DNA from: Senegalimassilia anaerobia JC110
Lineage (GTDB): Bacteria > Actinomycetota > Coriobacteriia > Coriobacteriales > Eggerthellaceae
Assembly: GCF_000236865.1 (NCBI RefSeq)
Contig: NZ_HE611014.1
Span: forward strand, 718,272 to 782,271
Length of the DNA: 64,000 nucleotides
Direction: 5' to 3'
Shown here: positions 1 through 6,780 of the stretch, piece after piece
Layout of the letters: each line of letters opens with the position of its first letter
Position numbering within the stretch: position 1 is the stretch's first letter
The notes under the pieces: model-generated
Told to the model about the DNA's origin: nothing
Seen by the model: only the letters and a program-made list of their open reading frames with translations
Databases searched by the model: none
Position numbers and translations under genes: made by a program

Positions 1-218
1 TCAAGTTTGCCGCCGCGGGCCTTGCCATGACGACAACCGAGGCGGTCGTTCTCGCAGCGGGCGTGGTTTCGGCGTTCGTCATGTCCGTGGTGTCCATCAA
101 GTTCCTGATGGGGTACATTAAGAAGAACGACTTCACGGCGTTCGGCTGGTACCGTATCGTGGTGGGCGCGCTGGTGCTCGGCGTCTTCGCGCTGCAAACC
201 GCGGGCATCCTGGCGTAA
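1..218 (+). CDS. uppP: Undecaprenyl-diphosphatase, C-terminal fragment
   Basis: The reading frame is already open at base 3 and runs to a TAA at 216-218, so the window holds only the last 71 or so codons. The visible part has two hydrophobic segments. The stretch FLMGYIKKNDFTAFGWYRI is typical of the end of UppP/BacA. This integral membrane enzyme dephosphorylates undecaprenyl diphosphate to recycle the lipid carrier of cell-wall synthesis. The assignment rests on family resemblance of the tail only; the catalytic part lies outside the window. An ATG at base 27 is internal to the gene and is not its start. Confidence 0.85.
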   Translation, partial: KFAAAGLAMTTTEAVVLAAGVVSAFVMSVVSIKFLMGYIKKNDFTAFGWYRIVVGALVLGVFALQTAGILA

Positions 219-289
219 CGGCCCGCGCCCGGCGCTTCCCGCCCCACTCCGTGAGCTCACGCAATGCGCAGGGAAAGGGAAGGGAAGCG

Positions 290-1228
290 GTGCTTAGCCA
301 GTTCAGCAGCATCTTCACGCAGATGGTGGCCCTGTTCGCCGCTATAGGCGTCGGCTATATCTGCAAGAAAACGGGCGTTATGGACGCCGATTTCGACAAG
401 AGGCTCTCGGGGCTTGTCCTGAGCGCCACGTTGCCTGCGCTGATCTTGGCGTCGGTGCTTAACGTGGATAGCTTGCCCGATCCCGTGCTTATGGCCCAGA
501 TCATCGGGCTTTCCGTGCTCAGCTATGTGCTGTTCATCCCCATCGCCTATATCGTCACCTACGTGCTGCGCATCCCCGACGGCCGTCGCGGCGTGTACCG
601 CTTCATGCTCATCTTCGGCAATACGGGTTTCATCGGCTACCCCGTGCTGTCCGCCATTTTCGGCCCGCAGACGGTTGTATACGCGGTTGTGTACAACATC
701 GTGTTCAACATGCTGTCGTTCACCTTCGGCGCCTGGCTCATCGCGTCGGACAACGAATACGGCGTCAAGGTGCGTATGAGCTGGCGCGATTTCGTCACAC
801 CCTGCAACATCGCCACGCTTGCCACCATGGCGCTGGCGTTTTGCGGCGTGCATGCCGTGCCCGTGGTCGGCCCCGCGCTTTCCACCATCGGCAGCTTCAC
901 CACGCCCGCCACGCTGCTCATCGTGGGTTCGTCGCTGGCGAACCTTCCCGCCGCCAAGCTTATGGGCACCCCTCGCCTGTGGATTGCGTGTCTGGTGCGC
1001 ATGGTGGCCATCCCGCTGTTCATCTTCGCCGTCATGCGCCCTCTTGCCGGCGGCGCGCTGCTGGGGGTGGTCGTGGTGCTGGCGGCCATGCCCGTGGCCA
1101 CCAACGGCACCATGTTCTGCTATCAGTACGGCGGCGACGCCAAGACCATGGCGCAGGGCACCTTCATCACCACCGTCTTGGCGCTGGTCACCATCCCGTT
1201 GTTGGCAACGTTCTCGGCCGTCTTGTAG
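290..1228 (+). CDS. AEC (auxin efflux carrier) family transporter
   Basis: A 312-residue, very hydrophobic protein with about ten membrane segments and the two-halves organisation of the AEC/membrane-transport family. The N-terminal part reads FAAIGVGYICKKTGVMD and a middle loop contains FGNTGFIGYPVL, both usual for this family. I chose the GTG at 290 because a purine-rich ribosome-binding site (AAGGGAAGGGA) lies just before it. An in-frame GTG at 251 would add 13 hydrophilic residues and has no such site. Bacterial members move small organic acids such as malate, but substrate cannot be read from sequence. The gene lies 71 bases after uppP and could be co-transcribed with it. Confidence 0.8.
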   Translation: MLSQFSSIFTQMVALFAAIGVGYICKKTGVMDADFDKRLSGLVLSATLPALILASVLNVDSLPDPVLMAQIIGLSVLSYVLFIPIAYIVTYVLRIPDGRRGVYRFMLIFGNTGFIGYPVLSAIFGPQTVVYAVVYNIVFNMLSFTFGAWLIASDNEYGVKVRMSWRDFVTPCNIATLATMALAFCGVHAVPVVGPALSTIGSFTTPATLLIVGSSLANLPAAKLMGTPRLWIACLVRMVAIPLFIFAVMRPLAGGALLGVVVVLAAMPVATNGTMFCYQYGGDAKTMAQGTFITTVLALVTIPLLATFSAVL

Positions 1229-1408
1229 CCGGGACGGGGTGCTTGGCCCATTTACCTACTTTATTCCTCAGATTTTCCCGAATCGGCATGTGGTTTTGCT
1301 ATCATGATGCGCACACGAGGGCCGCTTTCGTCCTGCACGGCGCGCGTCTGGTACTCGACGCGCCGCGCGGCCATGCTCGTTACCGCTCAAGAACAGGAAG
1401 GAACGCCG

Positions 1409-1690
1409 ATGTCTGATCAGAACAGCTCGTTCGAGCAGATCCAGGAACATCGTGCAAAGATCGACGAGCTTGACCGCCAGATCGTCGCGCTGCTCAACAA
1501 GCGCGCCGGTCATTCGCTGGTCATCCGCGGCCTGAAGCCCGGTGCGCACCTGGGTCTGTACGACCCCAAACGCGAAGAGGAGATCTTCGAGAAGGTGGAT
1601 AGCTATAACGAGGGCCCGCTCTATAACGATAACCTCCGCGAGATCTACGGTACTATCCTGAAAGTCATGAAGGAGACCCCGTCAGCATGA
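1409..1690 (+). CDS. Chorismate mutase, AroQ class
   Basis: A 93-residue all-helical protein that should convert chorismate to prephenate, the first committed step to phenylalanine and tyrosine. The N-terminal helix has the family pattern (R15, I18, D22, then a run ending NKR with R32). K43 and the DPKREEEIF segment match the usual positions of active-site residues in AroQ mutases. The ATG at 1409 has AGGAAGGA just upstream; longer in-frame starts at 1304 lack a site and add unrelated residues. The stop overlaps the start of the downstream DAHP synthase by four bases (ATGA), so the two are translationally coupled. A free-standing mutase coupled to DAHP synthase suggests that the mutase may feed back on the synthase, as in Bacillus. 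That last point is inference. Confidence 0.88.
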   Translation: MSDQNSSFEQIQEHRAKIDELDRQIVALLNKRAGHSLVIRGLKPGAHLGLYDPKREEEIFEKVDSYNEGPLYNDNLREIYGTILKVMKETPSA

Positions 1691-2490
1691 GCGAGCAGAG
1701 AATCGAAGCGAAACTGCCGGATTACGGCACCCGTACTGACGAGATAACCATCTACGCCGGCCCTTGCTCGGTCGAAAGCGAAGAGCAGTTCTTCGAAGTG
1801 GCCGAGTGCATCAGCGACCTGGGCCTTACCTGGATCCGCGGCGGCGCGTACAAGCCGCGCACCAACCCGCACAGCTTCCAGGGCCTTGGCGAGGAAGCCC
1901 TTAAGATCATGAAGGCCGGCGGCGAGAAGTACGGCCTGAAAACCCTTACGGAAGTCATGGACTCCGAGCACTGCGAGCTGGTGCATTCCTATGTGGACGG
2001 CCTGCAGGTGGGCGCCCGCAACTTCCAGAACTTCAGCCTGCTGAAAAACATCGGCAAGGTCACGAAGGACTCCCACAAGATGGTGCTGTTCAAGCGCGGC
2101 TTCGCGGGCACCATCGCCGAGTGGCTGGCGGCTACGGACTACATCACCATGGAAGGCAACGACAACGTGGTGTTGTGCGAGCGCGGCCTGCGCACGTTCG
2201 AGACGGCCACGCGCTTCACGCTCGACATCTCGGCCGTGCCCGTCATCCACAAGCAAAGCCTGCTGCCCATCTGCGTGGACGTGTCCCATCCGGCCGGCGT
2301 TCGCGACCTGGTTCCCAGCCTGGCGCGCGCTGCAGTGGCCGTGGGCGCCGACTCCATCATGATCGAGGTGCACCCCAACCCGCCGGCGGCGCTTTCCGAC
2401 GGCCCGCAGCAGCTGACTCCGGCGCAGTTCCGCGTCCTGGTCGAGGAGCTGCGCGAGATCGCCGCGGTGTTCGGGAAGAAGATCGTCTAA
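1687..2490 (+). CDS. aroF: 3-deoxy-7-phosphoheptulonate synthase (DAHP synthase, type I beta)
   Basis: A 267-residue TIM-barrel enzyme condensing phosphoenolpyruvate with erythrose 4-phosphate, the entry step of the shikimate pathway. Motifs of the beta subfamily are visible in order: AGPCSVES near residue 26, GGAYKPRTNPHSFQG, QVGARNFQN, LFKRGF, and DVSHPAGVRDLV, which supplies metal and phosphate ligands. The short length and lack of an N-terminal regulatory extension put it in the core form, whose regulation usually comes from a partner or fused chorismate mutase. Such a mutase is the overlapping upstream gene. The gene ends 30 bases before a strong terminator, so the two form a compact operon. 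Confidence 0.93.
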   Translation: MSEQRIEAKLPDYGTRTDEITIYAGPCSVESEEQFFEVAECISDLGLTWIRGGAYKPRTNPHSFQGLGEEALKIMKAGGEKYGLKTLTEVMDSEHCELVHSYVDGLQVGARNFQNFSLLKNIGKVTKDSHKMVLFKRGFAGTIAEWLAATDYITMEGNDNVVLCERGLRTFETATRFTLDISAVPVIHKQSLLPICVDVSHPAGVRDLVPSLARAAVAVGADSIMIEVHPNPPAALSDGPQQLTPAQFRVLVEELREIAAVFGKKIV

Positions 2491-2520
2491 CGGTCGCGAA
2501 GCGTTTTGCATAATGTAACG

Positions 2521-2552
2521 AAGGCGGATCGGGAAACCGGTCCGCCTTTTTT
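2521..2552 (+). terminator. Rho-independent terminator of the chorismate mutase/DAHP synthase operon
   Basis: A 12-bp stem (2521-2532 with 2537-2548) closes on a GAAA loop and is followed by a run of T. It lies 30 bases after the aroF stop. Confidence 0.9.
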
Positions 2553-2698
2553 CGTGTGCGGAATCGAACATCCTCTGGCCATGCTGTGCACGCTTGGCGC
2601 GGATAGGGCGCACGCCGCTCGGAAGCGGTACAATCATCAGTCGCGCCTTGTGCGCCCTGAACTTGCAACCGCACGTGAACATCATGTTAGGAAGCCCT

Positions 2699-5095
2699 AT
2701 GCCCGTCGACATCACCACGCTCAACGGCCCCCAGCGTCAGGCCGTCGAATGCACCGAAGGCCCGCTTTTGGTCTTGGCTGGTGCTGGATCAGGCAAAACG
2801 CGCGTGCTCACGTACCGCATCGCGCACATCCTGGAGGATTTGAACGTGGCGCCATGGGAGATCTTGGCCATCACGTTCACCAACAAGGCGGCCGCCGAGA
2901 TGCGCGAGCGCTTGCAGGGCCTGGTCGGCCCACGCAGCCGCGGCATGTGGGTGTCCACCTTCCACAGCATGTGCGTGCGCATGCTGCGCGCCGACGCCGA
3001 GCGCCTGGGATTCTCGAAGAGCTTCACCATCTACGACACCGACGATCAGAAGCGCCTGTATAAGGAAATCATGGCCGAGCTGGACATCGACCCGAAGCGT
3101 TTCCCGATAAACGCCCTGATGAACCGTATTTCCACGGCAAAAAACGAGCTGAAGGTGCCCGGTAACTTCGCCAAGGAGGCCAACGACCCGGTGGGCAAGG
3201 TGGCCGCGCGCGTGTACGAGAAGCTGCAGGAGCGCTTGAAGCAGGCCAACGCCTTCGATTTCGACGACTTGCTGTTGTACGCGTACCTGCTGCTGAAGAA
3301 CCATCCCGACGTGCTCGAGGCCTATCAGCTGCGCTTCCGCTACATCATGGTCGACGAGTACCAGGACACCAACCACGCCCAGTACGAGATCACGCGCCTT
3401 CTGGCCGAGCAGCACGGCAACATCATGGTGGTGGGCGACGACGACCAGTCCATTTACAGCTGGCGCGGCGCCGACATCCGCAACATCTTGGAGTTCGAGA
3501 AGGACTACCCACAGTGCACCACGGTGAAGCTGGAGCAGAACTACCGCAGCGTGGGCAATGTGCTGGCGGCGGCCAACGCCGTCATCGCGAACAACCAGCA
3601 TCGCAAGGTGAAGAAGCTGTTCACCGACCAGGAGGACGGCGAGAAGATCCACGTGTACATGGCCTCCGACGAGCGTGACGAGGGCCGCTGGATCGCCGGC
3701 GAGATCGAGAAGCAGCGCCAGAAGGGGCTGTCCTACAACCAGGTGGCGGTGTTTTACCGCACCAACGCCCAGTCGCGCATGCTTGAAGATATGCTGCTGC
3801 GCGCCGGCGTTCCGTACCGCATCGTCGGCGGCACGCGATTCTTCGACCGCGCCGAGATCCGCGACGTCATGGCCTACCTTACGCTGGTGGTCAACCCCGC
3901 CGACGACATCGCGGCCAAGCGCGTCATCAACACGCCGCGCCGCGGCATCGGCAAGTCCACGGTGGAGCGCATCGAGCAGTTCGCGCGCGAGATGGACATG
4001 ACGTTCATGGAGGGCGCCGAGATCGCCATCGCCGACCCCGAGCTGCGTGCCGCCACGCGCCGCAGCGTAGGGGAGTTCGTGCAGATCATCAAGGACGCGC
4101 AGTCCTACTCGGGCGACCTGCGCAAGTGCATCGAAGCCGTCATCGACAAGTCGGGCCTGATCGGTGCCTTGCAGGCCGAGAACACCGACGAGGCGCGCGG
4201 GCGCGTTGAGAACATCCAGGAGTTCCTGTCCGTTGTCGATGAGTTCGTGGACACCCACGACGAGGAGGATGCCGACTACGCCGCCCCCACGGTAGGCGAG
4301 CAGGGCGGGGAAAGCGAAGGCGCCGCCGAGCCCGTGCGCGTGCTGCGCGGCGATTCGCTGGCCGACTTTTTGGAGTGGGTGCGTCTGCGCACCGACCTTG
4401 ACACCATGGACGAGGACGGCCAGGCGGTCACCATGATGACGGTGCATGCCTCGAAGGGCCTGGAGTTTGACTGTGTGTTCGTGGCGGGCATGGAGGAGAC
4501 GCTGTTTCCGCATATGAACAGCGTCGGCGATGCCGCCGGCATCGAGGAGGAGCGCCGCCTGGCCTACGTCGCCATCACGCGCGCCCGCAAGGTGCTGTTC
4601 CTCACCTGCGCCTACACGCGCCAGATTTTCGGCCAGACGCAGGCGAACCCCGTCTCGCGCTTCATCCACGAGATCCCCGGCGAGCTTCGCCAGACCATGG
4701 GCGTGGGCAGCCAGGGCTTCTCCGGCACCGGCTGGGAGAAGCGCGGCAGCCGCAAGGGCATCTCCGGCAGCGGCGTGGAAGCCGGCGGCGGCCGCGTGTT
4801 CGGCCGCTCGAGCGCCAGCGCCCCCGGCGGCAGGTCCGAGCGCGAGCGCCGCGAGGTGCGTACGAATCGTATCGGCGCAGGTCGTTCCGTGTCGGGCGCC
4901 TACGTGCGCCCCGGGGCGGAGAAGAAGGCGGCAGCGAAGATGACCTTCGCCGCAGGCGACACCGTCGATCACAAGACGTTCGGCCGCGGCAAGGTGACGA
5001 AGGTGGACGGCGACACGCTCTACGTCCGCTTCTCCAAGTCCGGCCAAACGAAGAAGCTGCTGAAAGATTACGCGCCCATCGTCAAGATCGGGTAG
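2699..5095 (+). CDS. pcrA: ATP-dependent DNA helicase of the UvrD/PcrA family
   Basis: A 798-residue superfamily 1A helicase acting in repair and replication-conflict resolution by 3'-5' unwinding. Seen motifs are Walker A AGAGSGKT (residues 27-34), TFTNKAAAEM, the Walker B box DEYQDT (about 219), GDDDQSIYSWRGA, NYRS, and ITRARK near 625. The C-terminal end, after a Gly/Ser/Arg-rich linker, is a small domain (TFGRGKVTKV to YAPIVKIG). It resembles the PcrA tail that binds RNA polymerase. I set the start at 2699, where GGAAG lies six bases upstream; an open frame from 2594 has no ribosome-binding site. Rep or UvrD naming is possible, but the C-terminal domain favours PcrA. Confidence 0.93.
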   Translation: MPVDITTLNGPQRQAVECTEGPLLVLAGAGSGKTRVLTYRIAHILEDLNVAPWEILAITFTNKAAAEMRERLQGLVGPRSRGMWVSTFHSMCVRMLRADAERLGFSKSFTIYDTDDQKRLYKEIMAELDIDPKRFPINALMNRISTAKNELKVPGNFAKEANDPVGKVAARVYEKLQERLKQANAFDFDDLLLYAYLLLKNHPDVLEAYQLRFRYIMVDEYQDTNHAQYEITRLLAEQHGNIMVVGDDDQSIYSWRGADIRNILEFEKDYPQCTTVKLEQNYRSVGNVLAAANAVIANNQHRKVKKLFTDQEDGEKIHVYMASDERDEGRWIAGEIEKQRQKGLSYNQVAVFYRTNAQSRMLEDMLLRAGVPYRIVGGTRFFDRAEIRDVMAYLTLVVNPADDIAAKRVINTPRRGIGKSTVERIEQFAREMDMTFMEGAEIAIADPELRAATRRSVGEFVQIIKDAQSYSGDLRKCIEAVIDKSGLIGALQAENTDEARGRVENIQEFLSVVDEFVDTHDEEDADYAAPTVGEQGGESEGAAEPVRVLRGDSLADFLEWVRLRTDLDTMDEDGQAVTMMTVHASKGLEFDCVFVAGMEETLFPHMNSVGDAAGIEEERRLAYVAITRARKVLFLTCAYTRQIFGQTQANPVSRFIHEIPGELRQTMGVGSQGFSGTGWEKRGSRKGISGSGVEAGGGRVFGRSSASAPGGRSERERREVRTNRIGAGRSVSGAYVRPGAEKKAAAKMTFAAGDTVDHKTFGRGKVTKVDGDTLYVRFSKSGQTKKLLKDYAPIVKIG

Positions 5096-5128
5096 GGAAG
5101 AGCCAACGGGCCGCGTAAACAGAACGAT

Positions 5129-5172
5129 GCACTCTTGTGCGTTGCATGCTTACGCACAAGAGTGCAGCTTTT
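5129..5172. terminator. Perfect 14-bp inverted repeat after pcrA
   Basis: GCACTCTTGTGCGT at 5129-5142 is repeated inverted at 5152-5165 around a 9-base loop and is followed by AGCTTTT. It lies 33 bases after the pcrA stop and 28 bases from the end of the converging small gene, so it probably stops transcription from both sides. Confidence 0.7.
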
Positions 5173-5192
5173 GGCGAAGGTTTTATTCATCG

Positions 5193-5330
5193 CTACTTTT
5201 CTTTGAGCGTGTAGTAACCAAATACAGCGCCGCAGGCAAGCATTGCCATTCCGGCAAGGTATTGTCCGTCGCTGATTAGCTTGATGCTCAATGCTGCCCA
5301 GAAAACCTCTAGCGCGAGTACGAACCCCAT
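5193..5330 (-). CDS. Small hydrophobic protein of unknown function (45 aa)
   Basis: A 45-codon frame starting at ATG 5330 (minus strand) with AGGAGG four bases upstream and ending TAG at 5193. The product begins MGFVLALEVFWAAL and ends GYYTLKEK. It has two short hydrophobic stretches with a few charges between them and a basic end, so it is probably membrane-bound. It is the last of three small genes read leftwards in an AT-richer island. I do not recognise the family. The ribosome-binding site and its position in the row of genes are the only support. Confidence 0.5.
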   Translation of the reverse strand: MGFVLALEVFWAALSIKLISDGQYLAGMAMLACGAVFGYYTLKEK

Positions 5331-5354
5331 GGTGCCTCCTATCTAGCGATGCAG

Positions 5355-5720
5355 TTATAGTTGAGGCATTGCTTTGCCAAGCATCTTCCCTAACTTTTGA
5401 AGCTTGAACGGGGCCTTAATGGTTCTAAGGAGGCTACCCGATTCAAAATCATCGATTACCTCAACTAGTTGCGGCTTAATCTTCGGAATGTCGGATTTGA
5501 CAGTTGGCCAGAGCTTTTCAATCATTGCGCGGTCGTTGTCGCTTGCGTCTTCGTAAGAAACAATGCTGCTTGCGATGGTCGCGATAAGAATATTGTTAAC
5601 AAGCGTTTGGTTACTTTTGAGGTATCTAACCTCTGCTGGCGTTAAATCGCTTAGGTCGATATCTAGCTCATCGCTGAGTGCGGCATATTTTCTGATTTTC
5701 TGTTCGTCTGTGGAGTTCAT
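5355..5720 (-). CDS. Hypothetical protein, AT-rich island (121 aa)
   Basis: A 121-residue soluble-looking protein, rich in Asp, Glu and Lys, with no motif I recognise. Residues 1-45 are acidic; the C-terminal third (SLLRTIKAPFKLQKLGKMLG) is basic and possibly amphipathic. Two starts are possible. ATG 5720 has GAGG eight bases upstream and leaves 19 bases to the preceding gene. ATG 5807 has a stronger AGGAGG and would add 29 Lys/Arg-rich residues, but it overlaps the preceding gene by 68 bases. I chose 5720. Codon use is noticeably poorer in G and C than in the neighbouring pcrA, which suggests acquisition from elsewhere. Confidence 0.6.
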   Translation of the reverse strand: MNSTDEQKIRKYAALSDELDIDLSDLTPAEVRYLKSNQTLVNNILIATIASSIVSYEDASDNDRAMIEKLWPTVKSDIPKIKPQLVEVIDDFESGSLLRTIKAPFKLQKLGKMLGKAMPQL

Positions 5721-5739
5721 ATTAAACGCCTCACTACGT

Positions 5740-5937
5740 TTACTGCTTTTTATTTCGTTCTTGTTGAGCTTTCTCAAGGAGACATGCTTGTCTTTGCGGT
5801 GAGACATACCAGCCTCCTACGAAACAAATGAGCAGGCAAATTATGCCAATTGGAAGACATGGGATTCCCATGAAAGACCATCCCAAGATGCCGAGTATCG
5901 TCATGATTACACCGACGAATCCTAGAAATGAAAACAT
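5740..5937 (-). CDS. Small membrane protein of unknown function (65 aa)
   Basis: A 65-residue protein starting at ATG 5937 with a strong AAAGGAGG site. Two hydrophobic helices (about residues 3-22 and 27-46, with Pro and Cys between) are followed by a charged tail rich in Gln, Lys and Arg. It should sit in the cytoplasmic membrane with a cytoplasmic tail. It is the first gene of the three-gene leftward row and lies 23 bases from an 18-bp palindrome that may control it. No family is recognised. Confidence 0.6.
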   Translation of the reverse strand: MFSFLGFVGVIMTILGILGWSFMGIPCLPIGIICLLICFVGGWYVSPQRQACLLEKAQQERNKKQ

Positions 5938-5960
5938 AGTCCCTCCTTTTTGTTGTGGCC

Positions 5961-6038
5961 ATTGACCAGCTGGTCAATGTTCTTTATCTAACGATAAAGA
6001 ACAGCATGTCATCACTGCCTTCGTTCGCGTAACGAACG
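5961..6038. promoter_or_regulatory. Three consecutive inverted repeats upstream of the small-gene row
   Basis: Three dyads lie side by side. 5961-5978 is a perfect 18-bp palindrome, ATTGACCAGCTGGTCAAT. 5979-6002 has ten-base arms GTTCTTTATC/GATAAAGAAC around TAAC. 6022-6038 has arms CGTTCG/CGAACG around five bases. The palindrome is 23 bases from the start of the 65-aa gene, as expected for an operator, and its shape is like that of TetR-type sites. The regulator is not identified. Confidence 0.5.
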
Positions 6039-6176
6039 CTCTTTGGTGTGGTGTGATTGCTTGTGAGATTGTAGAAAGTCGGTTGTTTCGGGGCTTTGTT
6101 ATCAAGTTCGCGGTGTTCGTGCTCTGGGTGTTGGAATCATCTGCAATTTGGTAAAACGCCAGCAGACGTTATATGC

Positions 6177-6205
6177 TTGCGATTTTCTAGCTGCTTTCGT
6201 AAAAT
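6177..6205 (+). promoter_or_regulatory. Sigma-70-type promoter of the yefM-yoeB pair
   Basis: TTGCGA at 6177-6182 and TAAAAT at 6200-6205 are separated by 17 bases. The antitoxin start follows 42 bases further on. Confidence 0.7.
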
Positions 6206-6214
6206 GCCTATATC

Positions 6215-6231
6215 GTACAAAAAATTGTACA
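6215..6231. promoter_or_regulatory. Probable YefM operator
   Basis: The arms GTACAA (6215-6220) and TTGTAC (6225-6230) form an inverted repeat over AAAA. The right half contains TGTACA (6226-6231), the core known from the E. coli yefM operator. It lies between the -10 box and the start codon, so binding of the antitoxin or the toxin-antitoxin complex would repress the pair. Confidence 0.65.
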
Positions 6232-6247
6232 GCTAAGGAGGCTTCTC

Positions 6248-6514
6248 ATGGAGGCGGTTGCTTATTCGACGTTTCGTAAGGATTTGCGGGCATATTTGGA
6301 TAAAACTCGCGACGATGCCGCTCCGTTGCTGGTCACCAGCAAAGACCCAAGCGCGAATGTGGTTGTCATGAACGCCATGGACTACGATAACCTTATCGAG
6401 AACCTAGAAATTCAGTCGAACGCGCGATTAATGAGCAAAATCGAGCGCGGTATGAAACAGTTTGCGGAAGGGCGCGGCGTAAGTCACGAACTTATTGAGG
6501 TAGACGATGCCTAA
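6248..6514 (+). CDS. yefM: Type II antitoxin, Phd/YefM family
   Basis: An 88-residue protein whose N-terminal half (EAVAYSTFRKDLRAYLDKTRDDAAPLLVTSK, then VVVMNAMDYDNLIENLEI) has the YefM DNA-binding fold pattern. Its acidic C-terminal part (to VDDA) would wrap the toxin. AAGGAGG lies six bases before the ATG. It overlaps the downstream yoeB by eight bases, which ties their translation. It should neutralise the YoeB RNase and repress the shared promoter through the TGTACA operator upstream. Confidence 0.93.
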   Translation: MEAVAYSTFRKDLRAYLDKTRDDAAPLLVTSKDPSANVVVMNAMDYDNLIENLEIQSNARLMSKIERGMKQFAEGRGVSHELIEVDDA

Positions 6515-6770
6515 GCTTTGGTCAGATGATGCTTGGGAAGACTATTTGTGGTGGCAATCCCAGGACAAGCGCACCCTCAAACGCATCAATAAGCTGGTGG
6601 AAGATGCCCAGCGCAATCCATATGAAGGCCTGGGCAAGCCCGAGAAGCTCAGGGGTAGCTTGTCGGGCTTATGGTCAAGAAGAATCAACGAAAAGGACCG
6701 CCTTGTCTACGATATGCAAGGCGATACCATTCGCATTTACTCAGCAAGAAGCCACTATTCGGATAAATAG
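6507..6770 (+). CDS. yoeB: YoeB/Txe-family ribosome-dependent mRNA interferase toxin
   Basis: An 87-residue RelE-superfamily toxin that would cleave mRNA in the ribosomal A site. The chain follows YoeB closely (LWSDDAWEDYLWWQ, then LSGLWSRRINEKDRLVY). Counting from Met1, the residues corresponding to the catalytic set of E. coli YoeB are all present: Glu46, Arg65, His83 and Tyr84. The toxin is therefore predicted to be active. It starts inside the end of yefM and ends ten bases before the converging serine dehydratase gene. Confidence 0.94.
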   Translation: MPKLWSDDAWEDYLWWQSQDKRTLKRINKLVEDAQRNPYEGLGKPEKLRGSLSGLWSRRINEKDRLVYDMQGDTIRIYSARSHYSDK

Positions 6771-6780
6771 CGGCTTCTCC

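Noticed and set aside
2789..5047. 752-codon open frame antisense to pcrA
   Set aside because: It mirrors the helicase codons in GC-rich DNA. Its translation is rich in His, Ala, Leu and Val with no family motif or ribosome-binding site.
5774..5977. 67-codon minus-strand frame overlapping the 65-aa membrane protein
   Set aside because: It is in a different frame from the one with AAAGGAGG and lacks membrane segments or a start signal.
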